Source: an uncultured Collinsella sp.
GTDB lineage: Bacteria > Actinomycetota > Coriobacteriia > Coriobacteriales > Coriobacteriaceae
NCBI GenBank assembly: GCA_959602875.1
Contig: CAUGVQ010000103.1
Location: forward strand, 1 to 7,006
Length of the DNA: 7,006 bases
Reading direction: 5' to 3'
Shown here piece after piece: positions 1-5,978 of this stretch; the first letter of the stretch is position 1; every line of letters begins with the position of its first letter. Under the pieces are notes generated by a model. It was given only the letters and a program-made list of their open reading frames with translations. It had not been told where the DNA came from and did not search any database. The translations under genes and the position numbers were made by a program.

Positions 1-707
1 TGCGCGACGCGGGCGATCCCGTGGAGCTCGCGCGCGCCTACGACCGCGAGGGCGCAGACGAGGTGATCTTCCTCGATATCACCGCCACGAGCGACAACCG
101 TGCCACCACGATTGACATGGCCGCGCACGCAGCGGAGGAGCTCGCCATACCCTACACGGTGGGCGGCGGCTTCCGTGACCTACAGGGCATGCGTCAGATG
201 GTCGCTGCAGGCGCAGACAAGGTCTCGATCAACTCGGCCGCGGTGCGCCGCCCCGAGCTCATATCCGAGGCGGCGGCGGCCTTTGGCAGCCAGGCCGTTG
301 TTGTGGCCATCGACGCCAAGCGCGTAGGCGAGCCAGGCGCGCCCGGCGCCGACCGCTGGGAGGTCTACCTTGCGGGCGGCCGTACGCCCACGGGCATCGA
401 CGCGGTGGCATGGGCGGAGGAGGCCGCGCGTCGCGGAGCGGGTGAGATCCTGCTCACGAGCATGGACCGCGACGGTACCAAGGAGGGCTTTGACCTCGCG
501 CTTACCCGTGCGGTGGCGCGCGCCGTGCCCATTCCGGTAATCGCCTCCGGCGGCGTCGGCACGCTCGAGCATTTTGCCGAGGGCATCATCGAGGGCGAGG
601 CCGACGCGGTGCTTGCGGCAAGCGTCTTTCACTTTGGGACCTTCAGCATCCGCGAGGTGAAAGAATACATGGCCTCTCAGGGCATCCCGGTGAGGCTGGA
701 TTTCTAG
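1..707 (+). CDS. hisF: Imidazole glycerol phosphate synthase, cyclase subunit HisF (5' end missing)
   Basis: HisF is the (beta/alpha)8-barrel cyclase subunit that, with the glutaminase HisH, converts PRFAR and ammonia into imidazole glycerol phosphate and AICAR in cytoplasmic histidine biosynthesis. The reading frame is open to the left edge, and the first complete codons read RDAGDPVEL. This matches about residue 27 of the family, so roughly 26 residues are outside the window, including the first catalytic Asp (D11 in Thermotoga maritima). The GTG at 21 is therefore an internal codon, not the start. Visible motifs are FLDITAT, VGGGF, DKVSIN and VVVAIDAKR, whose Asp at 312-314 matches catalytic D130. 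Further on come GAGEILLTSMDRDGT and VIASGGVG of the phosphate site and the C-terminal AASVFHFG. A short Gly/Pro/Ala-rich insertion follows AIDAKR compared with the Thermotoga protein. It is first in a run with hisI and hisE. Confidence 0.97.
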   Translation, partial: RDAGDPVELARAYDREGADEVIFLDITATSDNRATTIDMAAHAAEELAIPYTVGGGFRDLQGMRQMVAAGADKVSINSAAVRRPELISEAAAAFGSQAVVVAIDAKRVGEPGAPGADRWEVYLAGGRTPTGIDAVAWAEEAARRGAGEILLTSMDRDGTKEGFDLALTRAVARAVPIPVIASGGVGTLEHFAEGIIEGEADAVLAASVFHFGTFSIREVKEYMASQGIPVRLDF

Positions 708-741
708 ATTCGAGACCATGGCGTAGGCGAGGAGCTGGCAG

Positions 742-1068
742 ATGATAACAGACGAGCTCAAATTCGACGCACAGGGGCTCATCCCTTGCGTAGTGCAGCA
801 GTACGACACCGGCGAGGTGCTCATGGTTGCCTGGATGAACGCCGAGTCGCTTGCGCTCACGCAAAAGACGGGTACGACGTGGTTTTGGAGTCGCAGCCGC
901 CAGGAACTCTGGAACAAGGGCGCCACGAGCGGCAACATGCAGCAGGTGCGCGAGCTTTGGGCGGACTGCGATGGCGATACGCTGCTTGTAAAGGTGGACT
1001 CTCCAGGTCCAGCGTGCCATACGGGCGCCCGCAGCTGCTTTTTTAACGAGCTTGGCGTCGAGGCGTAA
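742..1068 (+). CDS. hisI: Phosphoribosyl-AMP cyclohydrolase HisI
   Basis: This enzyme opens the adenine ring of phosphoribosyl-AMP to give ProFAR, the third step of histidine synthesis. The 108-residue protein is a stand-alone cyclohydrolase, not the HisIE fusion of enterobacteria. The metal-binding Asp cluster is D75, D77 and D79 in ADCDGDTLL. The three zinc cysteines are C76, C92 and C99, with the 16- and 7-residue spacing of the Methanothermobacter enzyme. The family block SRSRQELWNKGATSGN is also present at about residues 50-65. A GAGGAG ribosome-binding site at 729-734 sits 7 bases before the ATG. The gene lies 34 bases after hisF and 42 bases before hisE, which fits co-transcription. 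Confidence 0.97.
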   Translation: MITDELKFDAQGLIPCVVQQYDTGEVLMVAWMNAESLALTQKTGTTWFWSRSRQELWNKGATSGNMQQVRELWADCDGDTLLVKVDSPGPACHTGARSCFFNELGVEA

Positions 1069-1110
1069 GGGCAAACAGTACGCGGTCACGCGTGAGATAA
1101 GGAGTCTGAT

Positions 1111-1428
1111 ATGGGGGAGCGCACGGCCAACGTGCAGGCGGGCGATATCGGCGAGACCATCAGCGGCCTCGCCGCAACCATACACGGCAGGCGCGACGCC
1201 TCGCCCGAGGAGAGCTACACGGCGCGTCTTCTCGCCGGTAAGGAGGACAGCCTGCTCAAAAAGCTTACCGAGGAGGCGACGGAGGTCGTCATGGCGGCAA
1301 AGGACCGCGACCACGACCACATCCGCTACGAGGCGGCAGACCTCGTCTACCACCTGCTCGTGACGCTCGAGCGCTACGGGGTCACCATCGACGAGCTCGC
1401 CGGCGAGCTCAATGCGCGCATGCGCTAA
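1111..1428 (+). CDS. hisE: Phosphoribosyl-ATP pyrophosphatase HisE
   Basis: HisE removes pyrophosphate from phosphoribosyl-ATP in the second step of histidine synthesis. The 105-residue all-alpha MazG-like protein carries the signature KKLTEEATEVVMAAK at about residues 50-64, with metal-binding E54, E55 and E58. The second acidic motif EAADLVYHLL is at residues 74-83, with E74 and D77. The N-terminal 17 residues are variable and lead into a typical helix (ISGLAATIHGRR). A TAAGGAG ribosome-binding site at 1098-1104 lies 6 bases before the ATG. As a separate gene after hisI, it supplies the activity that is fused in HisIE proteins elsewhere. Its TAA stop overlaps the stop of the converging PHP gene, so no terminator separates them. 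Confidence 0.96.
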   Translation: MGERTANVQAGDIGETISGLAATIHGRRDASPEESYTARLLAGKEDSLLKKLTEEATEVVMAAKDRDHDHIRYEAADLVYHLLVTLERYGVTIDELAGELNARMR

Positions 1429-2354
1429 GAAAGGGACACGGTTTCCCACGAGCCGTCCGCGTGCGGCACATCAAAGCTCCGGTACCCAATTGCAAAGGCG
1501 TGGCTCATGGCGTCGGCAACGCCCGAGCAGACATCGCCCGCCACGTGCGCGTCGGAGCTAAAGGTGATGGGTACGCCTGCGCGGCAGAAACGCTCGAGGA
1601 GCGCGCGTCCGGGGTAGTAGTCGCCCACGCCCTTGCGCAGGCCCGCGGTCGAGATCTCAATACGTCTGCCTGTGTCGTGGGCGCACGCCGCCATCTCGTC
1701 GAGCAGCGGACGGAGGTCACAGGTGGCAGTGAAACCCTCTTGGCAAAAACGCTGGGCGAGGTCGGGGTGGGCCATCACGTCGAAGTCGAGCGGGCTCTCG
1801 CAGGCGCGGCACCAGGCGCGTGCGTAGCGGCGCCACACCTCGTCGGGTCCGAGTTCCAACCAAAGGTGGAGGTCGTCGCCATCGTCGATCCAGCCCGCGT
1901 CCGATCCGGGTGTTCCGGCGGGCGCGACGCGCGCAGCAGGGTCGTCTGCATGCCCGGGATGCGCGGCGCCGGCAGATATGTCGCCGGGGTTGCCCAGCCA
2001 GTGAACGCTGCCCAGGCGCACCACGGCGTCTGCACTCCACCGCTCTACGTAGGGCTCGCAGCCCTCGTACCAGTCGCACTCAAACCCGTAGATATATTCG
2101 AGCCCGGGTGCCAGCTCGGCCGCCGCTGCGCGCGCCTCGTCAAAAGCGGCGCGGTGGGCGACAAGCTCGTCCTCGGCAACAGATACCGCGCAGGTGGGGT
2201 CCATGCTCGCCGGTAGGGTGAGGTGATCGGTCGAGACCATAACGCGGCAGCCTGCCGTCCCCGCGGCGCGCACGTTCTCCGCAAACGTTGCCGCACCGTC
2301 CGAGAAGTGGGTGTGGGTATGGCAGTCTACAAGAACACGTGCGGGCATGCCCAT
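1425..2354 (-). CDS. PHP-domain phosphatase, probable histidinol-phosphatase (HisK/HisJ type)
   Basis: The 309-residue protein is a PHP-superfamily metallophosphoesterase; the probable reaction is dephosphorylation of histidinol phosphate, the penultimate step of histidine synthesis. Metal-ligand motifs appear in order: VDCHTHTHFSDG (H12, H14, H16), STDH (D43, H44), GFECDW (E92), SVHW (H118), MAHPDL (H196, D198), EISTAGLRKG near 234-243, and SSDAH (D268, H270). I chose the ATG at 2354 because GAGGAG lies 6 bases upstream (2361-2366) and the PHP motif then begins at residue 10. An in-frame ATG at 2420 would add 22 residues read from repeat DNA. Residues 121-163 form an Ala/Gly/Pro/Asp-rich insertion between the fourth and fifth motifs. 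The position against hisE supports a histidine role, but PHP proteins vary, so the substrate is inferred. Confidence 0.85.
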   Translation of the reverse strand: MGMPARVLVDCHTHTHFSDGAATFAENVRAAGTAGCRVMVSTDHLTLPASMDPTCAVSVAEDELVAHRAAFDEARAAAAELAPGLEYIYGFECDWYEGCEPYVERWSADAVVRLGSVHWLGNPGDISAGAAHPGHADDPAARVAPAGTPGSDAGWIDDGDDLHLWLELGPDEVWRRYARAWCRACESPLDFDVMAHPDLAQRFCQEGFTATCDLRPLLDEMAACAHDTGRRIEISTAGLRKGVGDYYPGRALLERFCRAGVPITFSSDAHVAGDVCSGVADAMSHAFAIGYRSFDVPHADGSWETVSLS

Positions 2355-2360
2355 ATGAAG

Positions 2361-2366
2361 CTCCTC
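2361..2366 (-). promoter_or_regulatory. Ribosome-binding site deciding the PHP phosphatase start
   Basis: On the minus strand this reads GAGGAG, 6 bases before the ATG at 2354. A second in-frame ATG two codons later (2348) would have 12-base spacing, so 2354 is preferred. No comparable site precedes the longer reading frame that begins at 2420. Confidence 0.75.
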
Positions 2367-2377
2367 ACTGGCACATT

Positions 2378-2439
2378 TGCACATTTGGGGACGGGGTCGA
2401 AATGGCCCTTTGGTGCACATTTGGGGACGGGGTCAAAAT
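2378..2439. repeat. Two 26-base direct repeats, 36-base period
   Basis: Copies at 2378-2403 and 2414-2439 differ at one base (G at 2399, A at 2435). Each contains CACATTTGGGGACGGGGTC followed by RAAAT. A partial extra unit GCACATTT stands just before at 2371-2378, and the core GACGGGGT occurs a third time at 2464-2471. The repeats occupy the region between the divergently transcribed PHP and ArsC-like genes and are not coding. Copy 2 is also the left arm of a potential hairpin: CACAT and GGGG (2416-2426) can pair with CCCC and ATGTG (2441-2449), with three unpaired T residues at most. The function is unknown; a dispersed intergenic repeat of mobile origin or a regulatory site are both possible. 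Confidence 0.85.
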
Positions 2440-2446
2440 ACCCCAT

Positions 2447-2476
2447 GTGACGCTTCGCCGCGCGACGGGGTACCAT
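2447..2476 (+). promoter_or_regulatory. Weak candidate promoter for the ArsC-like gene and larB
   Basis: GTGACG (2447-2452) and TACCAT (2471-2476) each match four of six bases of the sigma-70 -35 and -10 consensus, 18 bases apart. The -10 candidate forms half of a 10-base perfect palindrome TACCATGGTA (2471-2480), and the -35 overlaps the right arm of the repeat hairpin. Transcription would start near 2483, leaving a leader of about 30 bases. The match is poor and is given mainly because a promoter is expected in this divergent gap. Confidence 0.25.
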
Positions 2477-2502
2477 GGTAGGGTGTATTCATGATACGAC
2501 AC

Positions 2503-2509
2503 AAGGAGG
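2503..2509 (+). promoter_or_regulatory. Ribosome-binding site deciding the ArsC-like start
   Basis: AAGGAGG lies 5 bases before the ATG at 2515. An upstream in-frame ATG at 2491 would place this site inside the coding region, so the shorter start is preferred. Confidence 0.8.
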
Positions 2510-2514
2510 CCCGG

Positions 2515-2886
2515 ATGCCCTCTGCCGCAACCGTTCTCTTTATCGAGTACCCCAAGTGCTCGACCTGCAAGAAAGCCAAGAAGTGGCTCGACGAGCACGG
2601 CGTTGCCTACACCGATCGTCACATTGTGGAAGACAACCCCACCGCCGCCGAGATCGCCGACTGGCAGGCGCGCTCCGGCCTTCCCGTGAGGCGCTTTTTC
2701 AACACGAGCGGCATGAAGTACCGCGAGCTCGGCATCAAGGCGCAGCTCGACGCTGGCATGACCGATGAGCAGGCGCGCGAGCTTCTGGCGACCGACGGCA
2801 TGCTCGTCAAACGCCCCATCGTGATTGCGGGCGACACGGTGCTCGTGGGCTTCCGTGAGGCCGCATGGGCAGAGGCCCTGCTGTAA
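2515..2886 (+). CDS. ArsC/Spx/YffB-family thioredoxin-fold protein
   Basis: The 123-residue protein belongs to the ArsC-like family, which includes glutaredoxin-dependent arsenate reductase, the RNA-polymerase-binding regulator Spx and YffB. The N-terminal strand leads to YPKCSTCKKAKKWL, with a CXXC pair at C15 and C18. NTSG follows at residues 63-66, then LVKRPIVIAGDTVLVGF at about 97-113. K99-R100-P101 corresponds to the Arg-Pro element conserved across the family. The CXXC resembles Spx and generic 'arsenate reductase family' proteins of anaerobes rather than classical plasmid ArsC, whose motif has one catalytic Cys. No arsR, arsB or acr3 gene is nearby, so an arsenic role is not supported by context. 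A thiol-redox or regulatory role is as likely. The start at 2515 follows a strong AAGGAGG site. larB begins 45 bases downstream on the same strand. Confidence 0.88.
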   Translation: MPSAATVLFIEYPKCSTCKKAKKWLDEHGVAYTDRHIVEDNPTAAEIADWQARSGLPVRRFFNTSGMKYRELGIKAQLDAGMTDEQARELLATDGMLVKRPIVIAGDTVLVGFREAAWAEALL

Positions 2887-2931
2887 GGGGGACATGAAGC
2901 GCGCCGTGCGATGCGGCGGGAGAGGATGCGC

Positions 2932-3714
2932 ATGGACGCGTACGATTTGGAGAGATTGGCGCGCAAAGTCGCTGCGGGCGAGATGGCGCCGCACGAGCTT
3001 GTGGAGCGTGTTCACCTCGATGCGGTGAGCGATCTTGGCTACGCTCAGGTTGATACCGCGCGCGGGGCGCGCACCGGCGTCTCCGAGGTCATCTACGGTG
3101 CCGGCAAGACGCCCGAGCAAATCGCGGGCATCGTGGGCGCCATGCGCGCGGCAGGACAGCGGCGCATCCTCATCACCCGCGTCGATGTGCAGAAAAACGA
3201 GGAGCTGTGCGCGCTCGAGGCCTTTGCCCCGGCGCTCAGCTCCTATACCTATCACGAGGACGCGCACGCGGGCGTGGTGGGGGAGCTTCCTGAGCCGTCC
3301 GGAAACGGCGAGATTCTCGTTATCACCGCGGGCACGAGTGATATCTCCGTAGCGGCCGAGGCGGCGCTCACGGCCCGTTTCCTCGGCAACCGCGTACGCG
3401 TGGTAAACGACGCGGGGGTCGCCGGTATCCACCGTCTGCTGCGCCATGCGGACGACATCGCCCGCGCACAGGTGATCATCGCCATCGCGGGCATGGAGGG
3501 GGCGCTGCCGAGCGTGGTGGGCGGCCTGGCGTCGTGCCCGGTTATCGCCGTGCCCACGAGTGTGGGCTACGGGGCCAACCTCGGCGGCGTAACGGCTCTT
3601 CTCGCCATGATTAACAGCTGCGCGAGCGGCATCTCGGTCGTGAACATCGACAACGGCTTTGGCGCGGCGTACCAGGCCTCGCTTATCAATCATCTGCCCG
3701 GTCCGCGGGAATAG
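2932..3714 (+). CDS. larB: LarB, pyridinium-3,5-biscarboxylic acid mononucleotide synthase
   Basis: LarB carboxylates the pyridine ring of nicotinic acid adenine dinucleotide and releases AMP. The product is P2CMN, the precursor of the nickel-pincer nucleotide cofactor used by lactate racemase and other LarA homologues. The 260-residue protein has the LarB N-terminus (DLGYAQVD, about 34-41), VIYGAGKT (about 53-60) and a PurE-like C-terminal domain. That domain contains TAGTSD, NDAGVAGIHR, GMEGALPSVVGG and PTSVGYGAN. C230 (codon 3619-3621) in NSCASGISVVNIDNGFGA matches the Cys that forms the pyridine adduct in Lactiplantibacillus LarB. The start at 2932 has GAGAGG 6 bases upstream (2920-2925); ATG 2926 and 2911 are in frame but worse placed. 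larA, larC and larE are not in this window. It is probably co-transcribed with the preceding gene. Confidence 0.95.
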   Translation: MDAYDLERLARKVAAGEMAPHELVERVHLDAVSDLGYAQVDTARGARTGVSEVIYGAGKTPEQIAGIVGAMRAAGQRRILITRVDVQKNEELCALEAFAPALSSYTYHEDAHAGVVGELPEPSGNGEILVITAGTSDISVAAEAALTARFLGNRVRVVNDAGVAGIHRLLRHADDIARAQVIIAIAGMEGALPSVVGGLASCPVIAVPTSVGYGANLGGVTALLAMINSCASGISVVNIDNGFGAAYQASLINHLPGPRE

Positions 3715-3775
3715 CCTGAGAGTCGCCGCGCCGCCGTCTTTTGAGGGCGCCTAGGTTTATTCGAGGTATAACGAC

Positions 3776-3815
3776 GGGGCGCCGCCCCCACATCGATTAG
3801 CGGTGGCGGCGCCCC
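3776..3815. terminator. GC-rich hairpin between converging larB and nagA, probable bidirectional terminator
   Basis: GGGGCGCCGCC (3776-3786) and GGCGGCGCCCC (3805-3815) form a perfect 11-base-pair stem with an 18-base loop. The gap 3715-3860 separates genes that converge, so a terminator for both is expected here. The T run after the stem is weak on both strands (TTCC on plus, a few T residues in GTCGTTATA on minus), which lowers certainty. The rest of this gap shows only a minor GGGTC/GACCC inverted pair at 3824-3847. Confidence 0.65.
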
Positions 3816-3860
3816 TTCCATGTGGGTCAGGCTGCTTGCCACGACCCTAAGGCGAGCACG

Positions 3861-5030
3861 TTAGCGTGTGTAGACCGTGCGGCCGCCCACGATGGTGCGC
3901 ACGACCTCGAGGTCGCCGTCCACGATGGTGAGGTCCGCGTCGCAGCCGCGTGCGATGTTGCCCTTGGTGGGCAGGCCGATGAGGCGCGCGGGGTTGGCGG
4001 TCATAAGGTGCGCGGCGTGGGCCACGTCCGTGTCGGCGAACTTCACGATGTTGCGCAGCGCCTGGGCGAGCGTGAGCGTGGAGCCGGCGCGCACGCCGGT
4101 ATCGGCGAGTTTGGCGTCGCCGTCCTCAACGACCACGTCGTTCACGCCGAGCTTGTAGTTGCCGTCGGGCAGGCCTGCGGCCATGATGGAGTCGGTAATG
4201 GCGAGCACGCGGTCCCAGCCCTTGTCCTTGAGGTAGAGGCGCACGCTGCCGGGGTGCAGGTGACGGCCGTCGCAGATGGCCTCGACGTAGAGGTCGCTCT
4301 CGAGTGCGACGCCCCAGATGGCGGGGTTGTGCTGGTGGAAGAGGCGCATGGCGTTGCCCAGATGGGTTGCGCTCGCGGCGCCCGCCGCCACGCACGCCAT
4401 GGACTCGTCGTAGCCCGCGCCGCTGTGGCCGATGGCGCAGACGATGCCCATCGCGTTGAGCTCGGGGATGATCTTCTCCACGCCGGGAACCTCGGGGGCG
4501 AGGGTGGTGTAGCGGACGTTGCCGCCGGAGGCCTCCTGATAGCGACCGAAGAGCTCCGAGGTCGCCTCGTGCATGAGCAGGTGCTCAGGCATGGCGCCCT
4601 TGTACTCGCTCGAGAGGCACGGGCCCTCGAGGTGGATGCCAAGCAGCGCAGCGCCGTCGTACGGGCCGCCCTCGATGACCTTGCGGGCCTGCTCCATGCA
4701 CCACAGCGTCTGCTCGGGCGTGTCGGTGAGCACCGAGCAGAGCCAACCGGTGACGCCCTGGCTCGCAAAGAAGCGGCCGATGGTGCGCAGGCCCTCCTCG
4801 TCGGCGGCGTTCACGTCGACGTTGGCGGCGCCGTGCGTATGGATGTCGATAAAGCCGGGGAGCACGGTCATACCGGTGGCATCGAGCTCGGGCAGACCCT
4901 CGATGTTGGCGGTGTCACGGGGGAGACCGGCGATCTTGCCGTCTTTGACGACAACGTCTGTGCGCGTCATGCCCTCGGGAAGGAGGACGGTGGCGCCTTT
5001 GAGGTAGAACGAGTTCTCAGATGAAGCCAT
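3861..5030 (-). CDS. nagA: NagA-family amidohydrolase, N-acetylglucosamine-6-phosphate deacetylase-like
   Basis: NagA removes the acetyl group from N-acetylglucosamine-6-phosphate in the cytoplasm. The 389-residue protein has a small N-terminal beta domain and a metal-dependent TIM barrel. Visible motifs are GFIDIHTHG (H64, H66), GIHLEGPCLSSEYKGAMP (metal ligand E135), GHSGAGYDE (H202), ATHLGNAM (H223), ICDGRHLHP (H257) and LAITDSIMAAGLPDG (catalytic D280). Two positions differ from Escherichia coli NagA when aligned from memory. Active-site H143 (KGxH) is M147, and phosphate-binding R227 (REPG) is H234 in QHNPA. The fold and deacetylase chemistry look intact, but the substrate may differ. 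AAGGAGG (5038-5044) sits 7 bases before the ATG and overlaps the stop of the upstream nagB-like gene. The two form a tight operon. Confidence 0.88.
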   Translation of the reverse strand: MASSENSFYLKGATVLLPEGMTRTDVVVKDGKIAGLPRDTANIEGLPELDATGMTVLPGFIDIHTHGAANVDVNAADEEGLRTIGRFFASQGVTGWLCSVLTDTPEQTLWCMEQARKVIEGGPYDGAALLGIHLEGPCLSSEYKGAMPEHLLMHEATSELFGRYQEASGGNVRYTTLAPEVPGVEKIIPELNAMGIVCAIGHSGAGYDESMACVAAGAASATHLGNAMRLFHQHNPAIWGVALESDLYVEAICDGRHLHPGSVRLYLKDKGWDRVLAITDSIMAAGLPDGNYKLGVNDVVVEDGDAKLADTGVRAGSTLTLAQALRNIVKFADTDVAHAAHLMTANPARLIGLPTKGNIARGCDADLTIVDGDLEVVRTIVGGRTVYTR

Positions 5031-5042
5031 AACGGGGCCTCC

Positions 5043-5864
5043 TTAGTAGGCCTGACCGGCTGCGACGTTGTTGACGAAGATCTTAGCGTCGGGATGGTTC
5101 TGCAGAAGGGTCGCCGGGAAGGCAGCGGTGACCTCGCCGTAAGCGGCGCGGCGCACCACGGCGCGGTGCCAGTCGCGGAAGACGCCCAGGCGCACCTTGC
5201 GGGCGCCCAAGATTTCCTTCATGCCGATGGTCACGCAGCGATGGGGCATGTCCTCAAGAGCGCCGCCGAGGTCGCCCACGCAGTTGGTAGCACGGGTCTC
5301 GGGGTGGATGGAAAGCACGCGCGTGTCGAGCGCGGCAAACTCGTCAACCGGCATATCCGCCTCGGGCTCGTTGAATGCGAGGTGACCGGTGATGCCGATG
5401 CCGCCAAAAGCGATGTCCACGCCGCCGAGCTCGTCGATCACGCGACCGACGTTGGCGGGGTCCTTGGGATCGGGGAAGATGCGCTGCGCCTCGGGGACGA
5501 CGAGCTCCGGGTCGATCTTGCTGTAGACGGTGCGCTCCATGAAGCCGCGGAAGGAGAGAGCATCCTCGGCATCGATCCACTCGTCGTCATCGGTGAGGTA
5601 CTCGTCCATATTGATGAACCAGCAGTTCTTGAGGGAGACGCGGCGCTCGTTCACGAGGCGTACGAAGATGGGGTACTGACCGACCGGGCCGACCGGGCAG
5701 ATGAAGACGGTCTTCTCGCCGCGGGCGTTGTGGGCCTCGATCTCCTCAACCATGGTGAGGGCGATCTCGTAGAAGATCTCGCCGGAGTCACCGAGGACCT
5801 CCAGCGGAATCTTGGCGCCCTCGCCCAGCTTGTCAGCGGGGATGTGATAGTAGTCATGCTTCAT
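5043..5864 (-). CDS. nagB: NagB-family glucosamine-6-phosphate deaminase/isomerase-like protein, divergent active site
   Basis: NagB converts glucosamine-6-phosphate to fructose-6-phosphate and ammonia. This 273-residue protein has the family core: NMDEYL with D87 (E. coli D72) and GGIGITGHLAFNEPEA at 154-169 with H161 and E166 (H143, E148). The third triad residue, D141, is T159. Phosphate contacts also differ by alignment from memory. The Gly/Ser/Thr-rich loop near residue 40 of E. coli NagB reads PVGPVGQYP (57-65), R172 is H187, and K208 is H233. It resembles a 'glucosamine-6-phosphate isomerase' subgroup I recall from anaerobic Firmicutes, where the position of D141 also varies. True nagB function is therefore uncertain. 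The start has GAGAGG 10 bases upstream (5875-5880). nagA follows 12 bases downstream, so deacetylation then deamination of one substrate is the likely logic. Confidence 0.82.
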   Translation of the reverse strand: MKHDYYHIPADKLGEGAKIPLEVLGDSGEIFYEIALTMVEEIEAHNARGEKTVFICPVGPVGQYPIFVRLVNERRVSLKNCWFINMDEYLTDDDEWIDAEDALSFRGFMERTVYSKIDPELVVPEAQRIFPDPKDPANVGRVIDELGGVDIAFGGIGITGHLAFNEPEADMPVDEFAALDTRVLSIHPETRATNCVGDLGGALEDMPHRCVTIGMKEILGARKVRLGVFRDWHRAVVRRAAYGEVTAAFPATLLQNHPDAKIFVNNVAAGQAY

Positions 5865-5900
5865 GGTGATGCTTCCTCTCTCTTGGGGCGCGAGGCCCAG

Positions 5901-5944
5901 AAAAACGACAGCCGGACGCTCGCATGTGCAAGGCCCGGCTGTCG
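5901..5944 (-). terminator. Intrinsic terminator after the substrate-binding lipoprotein gene
   Basis: On the minus strand CGACAGCCGG and its complement (5906-5915 with 5935-5944) make a perfect 10-base-pair stem with a 19-base loop. It is followed at once by TTTTT (5905-5901). It lies 37 bases past the stop of the lipoprotein gene and ends 36 bases before the nagB-like ATG. It could equally act as a leader attenuator if transcription of nagBA starts upstream of it. Confidence 0.9.
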
Positions 5945-5949
5945 ACTAG

Positions 5950-5978
5950 ATGCTACACAGGCTTCGCCTGGTCAGCAA
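5950..5978 (-). promoter_or_regulatory. Candidate promoter for the nagB-nagA unit
   Basis: On the minus strand TTGCTG (5978-5973) and TAGCAT (5955-5950) are separated by exactly 17 bases and match three and four of six consensus bases. Transcription would begin near 5943, just at the terminator stem, so the leader RNA would contain that hairpin. The spacer holds a small inverted repeat CAGGC-GAA-GCCTG. The hexamer matches are modest; position and spacing are the main support. Confidence 0.35.

Noticed and set aside
180..1449. Two long minus-strand frames (180-938 and 643-1449) opposite hisF, hisI and hisE
   Set aside because: They cross gene boundaries of the well-supported his genes and contain no family motif.
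1461..2216. 251-codon open frame on the plus strand opposite the PHP gene
   Set aside because: The PHP frame carries all family motifs; this antisense frame has none and is a GC-driven shadow.
2355..2420. N-terminal extension of the PHP protein from the ATG at 2420
   Set aside because: The added residues are read from the direct repeats, and the GAGGAG site 6 bases before 2354 marks the real start.
2378..2439. CRISPR array
   Set aside because: Only two repeat units with a 10-base gap between them and no third full repeat; gap length and number do not fit a CRISPR.
2515..2886. Arsenic-resistance locus
   Set aside because: Only the ArsC-like fold is present; no arsR, efflux pump or arsenite methylase is visible, and the CXXC type is common in non-arsenic family members.
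2894..3028. 45-codon frame starting just after the ArsC-like stop, preceded by AAGGGGGA
   Set aside because: The purine run is only about 2 bases from the ATG, the predicted peptide is Arg/Trp-rich without similarity, and it overlaps the larB start in another frame.
3822..5024. 400-codon open frame on the plus strand opposite nagA
   Set aside because: It mirrors the codon pattern of nagA on the other strand, has no recognisable domain and no placed ribosome-binding site; long antisense frames are expected at this GC content.
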